A stretch of 64,000 nt of DNA, taken from positions 2,790,001 through 2,854,000 of the forward strand of contig JAPFFF010000009.1 in assembly GCA_039105265.1 (NCBI GenBank). The letters are read 5' to 3'. Both the position numbers and the translations under genes were made by a program. Below, one piece after another: positions 9,791 through 19,401 of the stretch (positions within the stretch are counted from its first letter, which is position 1; each line of letters opens with the position of its first letter). A model generated the notes under the pieces. That model ran no database searches and was not told where the DNA came from. It worked only from the letters and a program-made list of their open reading frames with translations. The stretch comes from Tritrichomonas musculus (lineage: Eukaryota; Parabasalia; Tritrichomonadida; Tritrichomonadidae).

Positions 9791-12778
9791 TTATAAAACA
9801 AATGAATCATTATTCTGCTGAGAAGCAGATTCTTGTTTGAACCAGTGGCGAAAAGATTCAGTATCGTTAAATGTCATAGATTTATTAGATGGAAGTGACA
9901 CTATCATAATTGGTCTTGAACCTTTTTTAGTAACTTCTATATAAATGGTTGATTTTTGGGTCTGGATAGAGCAATCGAATTTTTTATTTTTAATATCTAC
10001 AACCATATCATTGAAAAATACTGTCCAATTTATATCCTTAATCCAACTTTGCTTTAGACATTGTCTAATTATAAAGAATGACATATTAGCAACATGATGC
10101 TCACATTTAGCAACATTACAAACGTGAAGAAATGCACTTCTAAAGAAGTTTCTATTTATTTGACCAAACTTTTCTTGAAGTTTATTTAATAATTTTGTTA
10201 AAACTGGACAATCACTACAAGCAAATGATAAGCCATTCACGTCTATTGTTGCACGAACTCTGAAAGAAAAATTCGCCTCCATAATTGAACTGCTTATATT
10301 AGTTTCATTCTGCATTGGTAAAACATTAAAACCTAACTGACTGAGCATAGCAAAATCATCATAAAAAAAAGCAACACGATCTTTTAATGACTCAAGTTCT
10401 GTAATATGAATTTTATATGTGTGATGAGTTAATTTAATAAGTCTGAAAAACAGAGGGAAAACTGAGAGAGGAATTTGAAGAAACTTAGAACAACCAAAAT
10501 TTGGAATAACTACAGCAAAATATTGAAGTGGTTTCATTTGAATATTTAAAGTAACCGCTTTTTTGTAGATTAAATAAAATGAGTCAGACCCAGATAAATA
10601 AGAGATCGTCCAATTCTTGTTATCCAAAATGCTTTTGTATTTGATTAATGAGGGAAGTGAAGTATTAAGAAATACACCAAAAGTTTCTTTTTTAAATACA
10701 GAGAAATTTATTGGAAAAGGGAATGTTCGACAACTGAAATCTGTAGCTATTCTCAATGGTGATCGGCTGCTTGATACAAAATATCCACTCTCCCCAATAG
10801 TAAAATGATCTCTGAATGGAGCCATCGATAATTTAATGTGATAACCTTGAACACCAAGATAGACTGAGAGGTCATTTTCTTTGTAGAATTGAGTAAGACC
10901 ACAAATGGTTTCCGCTTTTCGCATTAATGTTTTTAGTTCAGATATATTATTGATTATTCCTATTATTCTATGGGCTATACGGCATGTAATATTGGCGCCA
11001 GTTATGGTTAATATACCCGATTCATTAAATGGATAAGATTGACGATGGAATATTAAAGACCAATAACCATTGGCTTTGATCTTCAGTTGGACTTTGGGAA
11101 GAAGATCCATAAATATTGTTAAACGGTCTTCATATCTTCTTATTTTGCATCCATTTTCGTTTAAACTTTTTTCTAGTTGAAGTAAAATAAGAAGAACTTT
11201 GTTTAGAGAAACTGCTTCTGAAATCGATCTGTGAATACTATTAATGTTCATATATTCAATGAGCTTTGTGGATTTGATTAGCTGAAAATCATTAGTCATA
11301 ACATAATAATCAGGTGTGCCAGGTCGAATAATAAAAAAAACTTGAAAATCAGGAGCGAATGAAAATGAAAGAGAAAAAAACCAACGGTGTGAATCTCTGA
11401 TAAAAAAAGGGACTCGGCTATGAGTCATTAGCGTTGCAAAATGCCGGCCCATAAGATTGAAATGAAAAATGAGCACTTCTGTGATAACGAAACATTTTAA
11501 AAATTGAGTAACAGTTGTTATTTCATTACCAAAATCATTTTGAAATATTGAAAGATCATAGATTAGCCTTCCTAGATTTTGAAATATTATTTGACCAGAC
11601 CTATGATCAACAGTTAATAAAATACATGGCCTATTGAAAAAATAGAGGAGAATGGATGAACAGGATAAAGACGAGCCTTTGCAAGTAAATTCTGCCACAA
11701 AGTTTAAAAAAGGTAAACAAACCATTGATCTCTGTAGAAGGCAAAACACAATCATCATTCTAGTGTACACTAAATAATCTCGAACTTCAGTTAATATCGA
11801 TTGAATATTAGATGGACAAAATTCTGTGAATGAAAACTCATAGAATTTACGCAATTTCATTGGCTGAAAATGTTCATACATCGATTTACGCTTTTCTAAT
11901 TTCAAATAAACATTCTCAGGTTCATCCATATAAAGGGTTGATGCACTCTTGAAAATTATTCGATTTTCGGTTAAAGATAATCTGAATCTGTTGTATGGTT
12001 GGTAACCCTCAGAAAAAAATATATCTAATTCAAAATCACTGACATAAATAATTTCGTATGAAAAATCGTCTCTATATTTGTAAAGCTCTTGGGAGATAAA
12101 AGCAAATTGGCCAATTAAGTAAAATTTATGTAACGATAAAATTAATTTGTTTAATTTTTCTGGCTCTCTCAACGAAAACTTAATATTTCCATCTAAAATA
12201 CATTTTAAATAACTTTGAATAGATGACTGCATATTACCAACAATTGAAATTTTAGTAGGCCATAAAAAATCAATATTATTTACGATATATCCATCTTTAA
12301 ATTTATTTCCAACAATCGTGAATTCATTAGTTTTGAGGAAAAAGTGATTTTGACCGATTTTGAAGTTTAAAATCTTTACGTAATGAGGAATTTGAAAAAC
12401 AAATGTATTGGGAATAAATAAAATTTGATTACGAAGAGGTGCCGAAAAAATCGGAAATTCGCAAAAAATATGATAGAATGTGGAATTAATCTTTTTAATT
12501 GGGGGGAGTAGAGGAAATTTTGGATAATCATCTTTTGATATTGTTAACGCCATTTGTGGAATTTGCTTTGAGTTCATACAGTGAATTTTGGTTCGTTTTT
12601 TCCATCGTAAAATCACTAATAAGCGACCTAGTAATATACGTAACTGCTCAAAAGCTGATAATACAAAAATTGATCGATTATGACGTTTTTGAAGAGTTTG
12701 ATTTAGAATTTTCTCACTTTTAACGAGACAAGAATGAAGAATCATGCGAAGCTCAACTAAGGAGACTTCGCGATTCAT
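9791..12778 (-). CDS. MED14: Mediator tail subunit MED14 (RGR1)-like protein
   Basis: 995 aa, close to the size of yeast Rgr1/Med14. The first 65 residues follow the MED14 N-terminal signature: VSLVELRMILHS, then a run of helices, then AFEQLRILLGRLLVILRWKK (about 43-62), which mirrors the family pattern (R/L)Q-F-RLLALVKW. The rest is a long, hydrophobic, mixed alpha/beta sequence with no other domain I can name. MED14 is the architectural backbone of Mediator, linking the tail to head and middle modules in the nucleus. Identification rests on the N-terminus and length and should be treated as probable. The ATG at 12776-12778 is the first in frame. Confidence 0.55.
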   Translation of the reverse strand: MNREVSLVELRMILHSCLVKSEKILNQTLQKRHNRSIFVLSAFEQLRILLGRLLVILRWKKRTKIHCMNSKQIPQMALTISKDDYPKFPLLPPIKKINSTFYHIFCEFPIFSAPLRNQILFIPNTFVFQIPHYVKILNFKIGQNHFFLKTNEFTIVGNKFKDGYIVNNIDFLWPTKISIVGNMQSSIQSYLKCILDGNIKFSLREPEKLNKLILSLHKFYLIGQFAFISQELYKYRDDFSYEIIYVSDFELDIFFSEGYQPYNRFRLSLTENRIIFKSASTLYMDEPENVYLKLEKRKSMYEHFQPMKLRKFYEFSFTEFCPSNIQSILTEVRDYLVYTRMMIVFCLLQRSMVCLPFLNFVAEFTCKGSSLSCSSILLYFFNRPCILLTVDHRSGQIIFQNLGRLIYDLSIFQNDFGNEITTVTQFLKCFVITEVLIFHFNLMGRHFATLMTHSRVPFFIRDSHRWFFSLSFSFAPDFQVFFIIRPGTPDYYVMTNDFQLIKSTKLIEYMNINSIHRSISEAVSLNKVLLILLQLEKSLNENGCKIRRYEDRLTIFMDLLPKVQLKIKANGYWSLIFHRQSYPFNESGILTITGANITCRIAHRIIGIINNISELKTLMRKAETICGLTQFYKENDLSVYLGVQGYHIKLSMAPFRDHFTIGESGYFVSSSRSPLRIATDFSCRTFPFPINFSVFKKETFGVFLNTSLPSLIKYKSILDNKNWTISYLSGSDSFYLIYKKAVTLNIQMKPLQYFAVVIPNFGCSKFLQIPLSVFPLFFRLIKLTHHTYKIHITELESLKDRVAFFYDDFAMLSQLGFNVLPMQNETNISSSIMEANFSFRVRATIDVNGLSFACSDCPVLTKLLNKLQEKFGQINRNFFRSAFLHVCNVAKCEHHVANMSFFIIRQCLKQSWIKDINWTVFFNDMVVDIKNKKFDCSIQTQKSTIYIEVTKKGSRPIMIVSLPSNKSMTFNDTESFRHWFKQESASQQNNDSFVL

Positions 12779-13290
12779 TAATAATTCGCAGTTAATTCTC
12801 TATTCTATTTAAATAATTTTTATTTAATTGAAGTGGATCCACTTTTTGAAATACATTTTGAACAACCTTAGAATAAGTTGAAATCATAATTCATTTTTAG
12901 TCAAACTTGAATGAATCAGTGATAAATTATTAGTTATATTACTCTGTTTGATTGCTATACTTATATCAAGAGGTCACATTTGAAAAAAACAAATGAAGAG
13001 TTATTTTTTTTTTTTATATTTCATATCATTTTCAACAGATACACATAACCACATGAAAATTACATAAAAATGAATCATACCAAAACAGGAATTTAATTAA
13101 ATCAAACTTTTCAAGAATGATATTTTTTTTTATATTTTAAGTATTTGAGATTGAAAAAGGATATTACTAAAGTATAGTTATATGCTGCTTTGAGTTAATT
13201 ATTTGCATTTTAATTAATACTTTATAAAGAAATTCCGAGAAAAATGCAATATAACATTTCAATTGATTTATATTTTGAATTGAATTTTTA
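12779..13290. other. Intergenic, nothing recognised
   Basis: AT-rich upstream region of the MED14-like gene. No motif or reading frame that I can support. Confidence 0.5.
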
Positions 13291-13497
13291 AACTCGGTTC
13301 AAAAATGTTCGACAATTGAATTTTGAGAGAGTATTCAAATTATCATTTTTTTTCTCATGCACCTTTATGGTGATTCGAAGGTTTTTTCCAAAGCTCTTTT
13401 TTCTGAGAGTAGCGCATGTCCCAAAGAAAGTTGTAATTCCTCTTAAGGGCGTGGCTATTTCTTTCAAAAACCATGGCTCCTTGTATACTTTTACATA
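13291..13497. mobile_element. Truncated MITE copy (left part), related to 49337-49700
   Basis: About 205 bp nearly identical, in the same orientation, to the left part of the complete small element at 49337. It starts at a TA (13289-13290) with AACTCGGTTCAAAAATG and diverges after CTCCTTGTATA. The right inverted terminus is absent. The copy contains a 60-codon open frame that is broken in the other copy by an extra T, so I do not treat it as coding. Confidence 0.85.
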
Positions 13498-13646
13498 AAT
13501 CAGTTGTCATGCCATATACTGCTTTAGTATAGCAAAATATTAAGTTTGTGCGTTGTTTTAAGACGATTCATACCATTTTTTTTATGTTTAATTCATTTAG
13601 TTCGCTCCAATCCACTAATGTGTAAATAATAAAATCTCTTGAATGG

Positions 13647-13678
13647 TCACTTTTTGAGTGAGAAAACTCAAAAAGTGA
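13647..13678. repeat. Perfect 13-bp hairpin with 6-nt loop
   Basis: TCACTTTTTGAGT (13647-13659) pairs exactly with ACTCAAAAAGTGA (13666-13678) across the loop GAGAAA. It is isolated in an intergenic region and might be a structured RNA, a protein-binding palindrome or a small element end. Confidence 0.75.
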
Positions 13679-14073
13679 AAGCAATTCAGAGATTTACAAA
13701 GTTAAACTTTTTGATATATTTTTTGACTTTTTGAAAGTTTTTTTTATAATGTGTAAATTATTTTTATTATTGGATGTAAGAAATTAGAGATCGCGAGTTC
13801 GATTCCTATCCAATATTGGTAAATTATTTTTGGATAATCAGTATTTCAAATCAATTTGAAAAGTTTAAATTTCAAAAAAACATAAATATCTATTTTTTGA
13901 AAAGACAAATTCATTAATCACTGGATATTTAAAATATTTAAATATAGATAAATATAAAAATAAATTTGTTAAGGAATATTTAAGGCCGATTTTGTTTTGT
14001 GTTAGTTGAAGTACTGATGTTAAAATATTAACCATATAACCCCCAGACAATATCAAATTAGTATTTTTTCAGA

Positions 14074-14079
14074 TCATTT
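14074..14079 (+). promoter_or_regulatory. Initiator-like element (TCATTT)
   Basis: Matches TCA(+1)Y(T/A). The predicted start at 14076 lies 39 nt upstream of the SAPS-protein ATG. Confidence 0.35.
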
Positions 14080-14114
14080 ATCAATCAAATTTTGTTAATA
14101 AACGTACTAATACA

Positions 14115-15362
14115 ATGGAAGATGAACTCCTAGACTATCTCAAAACAGTTTTAGATGATCCTTCAAAAACAATAAAAGATATACTTTTATTTTCCGGATT
14201 TCAATATGCATTCCAAAAAGAGTATCCTCCGCTTGTAGACTATTTTAAAAAAAATGAGAACATTATTGAATTAACAAAATATTGTTTTAATCCTAATATG
14301 GTAAAAATTCCAGATTTTAACAAACTCTCGCAAGCTTCTATTCAAATTCTCACGTCAACTCTTCCTTCTTTTTTTCAAATTTTTGTGAATTCACATGCTT
14401 TGGCTAAAATTTTACATGATTTTTTAATGAATGATGCTGAAACTCATCCAATGCATTGCGGGTTTTTATATAGGGTTATTTCACAGCAGGTTCGTTGGGG
14501 GAACCCAATAATTTTTACTGATTATTTAGATATTGGGATTCTTCTTCTAAAAAGTATTCAAAATCTTGCTATTCAAGATTTAATCGTTGCTATCTCCACA
14601 AACAACACAATAACCATCTTTCAAGAAATGAATATGATTTTATTACTTTCTGAAATTATGATATCTCAAATGGATGAATCTGCAGCATCAACATTAATAC
14701 AGATTTATGATAATATCAGTGATGATTCACCTTTAATGGCTCAATATTCAATTTTTCACGTCGTTCAAAATATGATTGATTTTAGCATAGCTTCAAAATC
14801 CATTGCTATACCGATAGATCTCGTAAATATTTCCATTCAAATTATCGAACGAAATCATGAGTTATTACCAATTATAATAAAAAAGAAAAATTTTTTTGAA
14901 ATTAGAAAAAACAATATTACTTATTTTTCAGTTCTTACGATTCCATTATTTAATATAAATACACTTCAGCTATTTTCTTTTTATTTCGAGCCTAATGCAT
15001 GCAAATGCCTCCATGATCATCTAGCAGTTGCAATTTTGAGCCTCAAAACAGAAGAAATCATTTCAATTGCTGAAATACCTAATTTTATTGACTCTATTAT
15101 AAAAGCCTACAAGTTAGGAAAACGTTGCTGTCATATGATTCAATTAATTATTATTTTTGGTCCGATTCTTCTTACCCTAAAATCTGATTTTATAAAACAA
15201 AGCTGGATTGACTTTTTTAGTACGGATGGAGTTAATATTAGAAATATACTAGAGCAACCTTATGGAGGAGAAGTTCCAAGTAAAAACGATACATTAGATG
15301 ATGCTTTTGATGAAATAGTTAATTTTGAAGAGGAAGAAGAGGAGTTTGAAGAAGACTTATAA
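14115..15362 (+). CDS. SAPS-domain protein, PP6 (Sit4-type) regulatory subunit-like
   Basis: 415 aa. The N-terminus (LLDYLKTVLDDP, then TIKDILLFSGFQYAFQKEYP, then LVDYFKKNENIIELTKY) follows the start of the SAPS family: a short 'T-L-L-EL-DEEDxLQECKAQN-KL-FL' region and a following helix. It continues with IFTDYLDIGILLLKSI and AIQDLIVAIST, which correspond to the family's 'LLKHI-TSAIMDLLLRLI' repeat. The body is helical and the tail is very acidic (residues about 400-415, mostly Glu). SAPS proteins bind and target the PP6/Sit4 catalytic subunit in the cytoplasm. A PPP-family phosphatase gene lies only 2.5 kb downstream on the other strand, which may be coincidence. Assignment is from pattern, not alignment. 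Confidence 0.65.
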   Translation: MEDELLDYLKTVLDDPSKTIKDILLFSGFQYAFQKEYPPLVDYFKKNENIIELTKYCFNPNMVKIPDFNKLSQASIQILTSTLPSFFQIFVNSHALAKILHDFLMNDAETHPMHCGFLYRVISQQVRWGNPIIFTDYLDIGILLLKSIQNLAIQDLIVAISTNNTITIFQEMNMILLLSEIMISQMDESAASTLIQIYDNISDDSPLMAQYSIFHVVQNMIDFSIASKSIAIPIDLVNISIQIIERNHELLPIIIKKKNFFEIRKNNITYFSVLTIPLFNINTLQLFSFYFEPNACKCLHDHLAVAILSLKTEEIISIAEIPNFIDSIIKAYKLGKRCCHMIQLIIIFGPILLTLKSDFIKQSWIDFFSTDGVNIRNILEQPYGGEVPSKNDTLDDAFDEIVNFEEEEEEFEEDL

Positions 15363-15758
15363 TATAGTTTTGGTCTTCTAATTTTGTTTTTTTATTTGAA
15401 ATTAAATATTTCAAAATTGGCATTTCTGCTACTTTTATTGCGAATTATTGTTTTATAAATAAATATTTTTTACGAATTTAACATTTTTTATTTAATTTTT
15501 TTTACACTAATAACATTATTTGTATTGTTTAAGGTTCACTCCATACCAGTTATTGATTTGCTTGAATATAAACTGTTTAAGGCTAAGCTTTAAGTTAGTG
15601 GCCATTTTAAGTTGAAAATTACCAGTACCAATCAAAACGATAGCATGTTTTCTTTCAAATAGATCAGATATTTAAAAGTGATCATTGACAATTTAAAGCC
15701 TAGGTTAAATAAAACTAATATCACTGAAATCTTTTATATGATGTGATTAAAAAATAGG
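15363..15758. other. Intergenic, nothing recognised
   Basis: AT-rich 3' flank of the SAPS-domain gene leading into the coding remnant that follows. Confidence 0.5.
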
Positions 15759-15893
15759 ATTCAATACCGCGTTTACCATTCTGAATCTCTAACACAAAAA
15801 TTTCAAACTCTTCTCAATTCTATTCAAATCAAAGATACGCTCAAAAATGCAATAAATCATACAAGATTCATGAAAATACAATATTTGGACTAA
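15759..15893 (+). pseudogene. Short coding-like remnant
   Basis: A 44-codon stop-free stretch (IQYRVYHSESLTQKF, then NSIQIKDTLKNAIN) with protein-like composition, ending at TAA 15891-15893. It has no ATG at its start and a stop just upstream. It is probably a relic of a decayed gene whose family I do not recognise. Confidence 0.25.
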
Positions 15894-15984
15894 TGTATCT
15901 ACAATTGTTTATGATGATTAATTCAATTCTTTGACATTTATAGGCTTGAAAAAGTTTCAAAAATATTTTCGAGTAATCTTTTCA

Positions 15985-15990
15985 TCATTC
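15985..15990 (+). promoter_or_regulatory. Initiator-like element (TCATTC)
   Basis: Matches TCA(+1)Y(T/A). The predicted start A at 15987 is 28 nt before the asnA ATG. Confidence 0.45.
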
Positions 15991-16014
15991 TTTTATTATT
16001 AAAGACTAAAAAGA

Positions 16015-17025
16015 ATGTCAGGGACACTAAAAATTCCGGAAAATTATTCACCAAAGCTTTCTATTTTGGAAACAGAACAAGCCATCAAGCTTTGTAAAGA
16101 TACATTTGAGAGAAAACTTGCTGAAAAACTTAATTTAACACGCGTTTCTGCACCACTTTTTGTTAAACCACAAACAGGACTTAATGATAATCTTAATGGC
16201 TATGAGAGGCCAGTTTCATTTGATATTCATGATATCAAAGAAACAGTTCAAATAGTGCAATCATTAGCAAAATGGAAACGTTTTGCTTTAAAGAAATATG
16301 GGTTTAAACAAGGAACAGGCCTTTATACAGATATGAATGCCATTAGGAGAGATGAAGATCTTGACAATTTGCATTCTGTTTATGTTGATCAATGGGACTG
16401 GGAAAAAGTAATTACAGAAGATACAAGAAATATTCAAACATTAAAAGATACTGTTAAAAACATAGTTAAAGCTCTCAAAGAAACAGAAACAGTCATCCGT
16501 CAAAAATATCCCCAATTAAATCCAAATCTAAATGAAGATGTGACTTTCATTTCTGCACAGGAACTTGAAGACAAATATCCTGAACTGACTCCAAAGAAAC
16601 GAGAAGATGAAGCTTGCAAAAAATTTGGTACAATATTCATTTCTCAAATTGGTGGAAAGCTCAAATCTGGTCAACCACATGATGGTCGTTCACCTGACTA
16701 TGATGATTGGGAAATGAATGGAGATATTGTTGTATGGGATCCTATCCTCCAGCAAAGTTTTGAAATTTCATCAATGGGAATTCGAGTTAACAAAGAAAGC
16801 TTATTAAAACAATTAAAAGAAAAAAATGCTGAAGATAGGATTTCTTGCATGTATCATCACATGCTCTTGAATAATGAACTCCCTTTGACTATTGGTGGCG
16901 GCATTGGCCAATCAAGATTATGCATGCTTATGCTTCAAACAGCCCACATTGGTGAAGTTCAAGTATCAATATGGCCTGATGAAATGATAGAAAAATGTGA
17001 ACAAAATGGAATTCATCTTCTATAA
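16015..17025 (+). CDS. asnA: Aspartate-ammonia ligase (asparagine synthetase A)
   Basis: 336 aa, matching the roughly 330 aa of bacterial AsnA along its full length. Recognisable blocks: the glycine/asparagine loop QTGLNDNLNGYERPV (about 53-67), VQSLAKWKRFAL, GTGLYTDMNAIRRDEDLDNL, HSVYVDQWDWEKV (about 121-133), GGKLKSGQPHDGRSPDYDDW (about 214-233), NGDIVVWDP, SSMGIRV, and the C-terminal TIGGGIGQSRLCMLMLQ (about 292-308). The enzyme is a class II aaRS-like fold that makes asparagine from aspartate, ammonia and ATP via an aspartyl-AMP intermediate. This ammonia-dependent form is mainly bacterial and occurs in a few anaerobic protists. No targeting peptide is visible, so it is probably cytosolic. 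It is a candidate for ancient transfer from bacteria; codon use looks native. Confidence 0.95.
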   Translation: MSGTLKIPENYSPKLSILETEQAIKLCKDTFERKLAEKLNLTRVSAPLFVKPQTGLNDNLNGYERPVSFDIHDIKETVQIVQSLAKWKRFALKKYGFKQGTGLYTDMNAIRRDEDLDNLHSVYVDQWDWEKVITEDTRNIQTLKDTVKNIVKALKETETVIRQKYPQLNPNLNEDVTFISAQELEDKYPELTPKKREDEACKKFGTIFISQIGGKLKSGQPHDGRSPDYDDWEMNGDIVVWDPILQQSFEISSMGIRVNKESLLKQLKEKNAEDRISCMYHHMLLNNELPLTIGGGIGQSRLCMLMLQTAHIGEVQVSIWPDEMIEKCEQNGIHLL

Positions 17026-17839
17026 TAAATATGCTTTTTTTTCCTTCCAAAGTATATATAACAATTTCAAATTTAATAGCAATACGTTAATATATTTAAA
17101 GGTATTTTGATCAATATAATTAAATAAAAAAATATTGGATTTATCAAGGCCTTAATTTTGAAAACAACTTGGATATTAGAAATTGCATTGTATATAATAC
17201 ATTCATAAGCAATAATTTAGAAAAATGCTAAGTGATTTATTCTTTGAATACAATTTGGATTATCATTGTTTTGATATCGATTATTTGTATTTTTTAAAAG
17301 AGATAATTTTATATTCTTTACAACAAATAAGCATATAATATTTCACAATAAAAAGAATGCTTTTTGTTAAAATAAAAGATATTCATCAAACAAAAAGCTT
17401 ATTTGATATAGTAGCATTATTTATCTAATAAGATTTCTAAGAGAAAAATGTATATTCGTTTATGTTGGTAAAGTTACTAACATTACGAATAGATTTTTCT
17501 GAAACGTATACCTTAATGATATTCAAAAATTTTCATCGAAATTTATTTAACTAGAGAAGGTAGATGAAAGTTTTTGAGAATCAAAAGTAAAGAAAAAGTG
17601 AATTAAATACTTAATATATTTATTTAATAAATAACAAAAAGATATTTCCGCAGGAACAGATAAAAAACAAGGGTTCAAACAATAAAGGCTTCAGCATTCA
17701 TCACCATTGAAACTGAATAGTTCACAATTATATTTGGGATTTATACTTATAACTGTGATGAAAATTAAAACGTTGTACCTTGTAAACAAAGTGAAGTAAG
17801 AAAAAAGAGTAAGAAATATCTTCTCACATCACTGAAAGT
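17026..17839. other. Convergent intergenic spacer, no gene seen
   Basis: About 800 bp between the 3' ends of asnA and the phosphatase gene. It contains one copy of CAAGGCCTTA (17145-17154), a word seen at several places in the window. No open frame. Confidence 0.6.
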
Positions 17840-18877
17840 TTACAGGGCTACAGGGTCTATAAGTAAGTTAAACTCATCAAAGAATGTATTTGGGATAAAA
17901 ACATTTGATTCCATTGGGCATGGAAGAGGTTCGTCGAATTCAAGGAGCCATTCAGGAAGAATAATTCGATGACGTTTCTTTTCTTCTTCCGTTAATGGAT
18001 CAAATCTTATAATATCGACAACTTCATCATCTTCGACAACCAAAACAGCTGCAGTGTTCCAGTTGTTGCAATAATCTGCTGAACTAAAAACTGTCCAACA
18101 TTTATTGTTTTCAAAAGGTTGATCGTAGCCATTTTCACAAGTTTGATGGCCACGAATAATGGTAGAATATCCATTTTGTTTAAGGAAGGAATCGAGAGCT
18201 TTTTCACCGAAAACATGTCCAGTTCCTCTTTCGCTTTCTTCAAAGTCTTCGGTTAAATCGCTCGGATCACTCCATAAAATATCTGTTATAATTTGGTCTT
18301 TAATCTTTCCAACAGGTTTCTGAAGCAAGTAAACATCGCACATGTCCATGGCTCCTTTTGATATACCTCCATGCGCACAATATACTTTGTTATTGATAAC
18401 TGCGACAAGAGGAAGTTGATCAAAAAGGGAGCAAAATTGTTTGTAAATATTTTTGTTCATCTTTCTTGAGCATTCAGCATAGAAGCCATGCGACTTTGAA
18501 ATGTTTCTTGTCTCGTGATTCCCGCGAAGAAGATAAATTGATTGTGGGAATAAGACTTTGAGAGAAAGAAGTAATGTCATAACTTCGATTGAATAATGTC
18601 CTCGATCTATAAAATCTCCAAGGAAAAGATAATTTGAAGTTGGAGGATAACCCATCCTCTCAAAGATGCGAATCAGTGTTTCAATGTCGCCATGGAGATC
18701 ACCAACAACGATAAACCTTCCTGAGAGATTGATGCAGAAAGGCTCTTCTTGAAGCTGAGTCTTGGCGGTATCTATCAAACTACTCAAGACCGATTCACAT
18801 GGTAATTGAGTTAAACCTCCTTTTGACAATTGAAGAAGAATAGAGAAAATAAGTTCCCTAATTTTATCATTCTTCAT
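17840..18877 (-). CDS. PPP-family Ser/Thr protein phosphatase catalytic subunit
   Basis: 345 aa. All metal-binding and catalytic motifs of the PPP superfamily are present: GDLHG (about 58-62), FLGDFIDRG (about 84-92), LLRGNHETR (about 115-123), AHGGIS (about 168-173), ILWSDPSDL, and RGHQTCENGY (about 241-250). The overall pattern is that of PP1/PP2A-type enzymes, with GDLHG for the usual GDIHG and GHQ for AHQ/AHE. The class (PP1, PP2A, PP4/PP6) cannot be fixed by eye. A C-terminal tail of about 60 residues after the catalytic core is acidic and proline-containing. It probably acts in cytosolic or nuclear dephosphorylation. The stop codon reads TAAA. Confidence 0.93.
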   Translation of the reverse strand: MKNDKIRELIFSILLQLSKGGLTQLPCESVLSSLIDTAKTQLQEEPFCINLSGRFIVVGDLHGDIETLIRIFERMGYPPTSNYLFLGDFIDRGHYSIEVMTLLLSLKVLFPQSIYLLRGNHETRNISKSHGFYAECSRKMNKNIYKQFCSLFDQLPLVAVINNKVYCAHGGISKGAMDMCDVYLLQKPVGKIKDQIITDILWSDPSDLTEDFEESERGTGHVFGEKALDSFLKQNGYSTIIRGHQTCENGYDQPFENNKCWTVFSSADYCNNWNTAAVLVVEDDEVVDIIRFDPLTEEEKKRHRIILPEWLLEFDEPLPCPMESNVFIPNTFFDEFNLLIDPVAL

Positions 18878-18880
18878 AAT

Positions 18881-18886
18881 AAATGA
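18881..18886 (-). promoter_or_regulatory. Initiator-like element (TCATTT)
   Basis: On the minus strand TCATTT matches TCA(+1)Y(T/A), with the predicted start only 7 nt before the phosphatase ATG. Confidence 0.5.
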
Positions 18887-19401
18887 TTAAAAAATTAGTT
18901 TTTGAATTAGTAGTCAATATTTCACAGAGATTGTCAAGGCCTTACTTTGAGAGCAAAATTTTCATTTTGAATTAAAATTTTAGTCAGATTCATTACTTTG
19001 CGGTAAAAACAATCATTTTATTTATTATCATGTTATTAATGAGATTATTATAAAACCAGGAAATACAATAATTTGAATTAAAAACTTTAAAAATTTGAAT
19101 AGTTGTTGGTAAAGGTTTATTTGAATTTGAATATTAGGTACCATCACTGGACAAGCCTCATATTTTATATATATCGGCCTCATACTAATTGTGAAAGCAA
19201 AACAAAATTTTGAAAGAGAATTTCTGATTTTTTTTTTTAATCAGAAAAATTTGAATTCATAATATGAGGTTGATTTAAATAGTTTATTATAATTCTATAT
19301 TTTTTTGTGACATGCTATATGAAAAGGTGGCTGAATAATTAATAATAAATGAGCTTTTGCAAATGAACAAAGGAAGAAACAGAAACTTTTTCAAAGATTC
19401 A

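Noticed and set aside
13316-13498. 60-codon ORF in the truncated MITE copy
   Set aside because: The second copy at 49.4 kb has an extra T and a stop, so the frame is not conserved.
13775-13830. tRNA-like segment (GAGTTCGATTCC flanked by ATTGGAT/ATCCAAT)
   Set aside because: Too short for a tRNA and no D or anticodon arm. The T-loop-like word alone is not enough.
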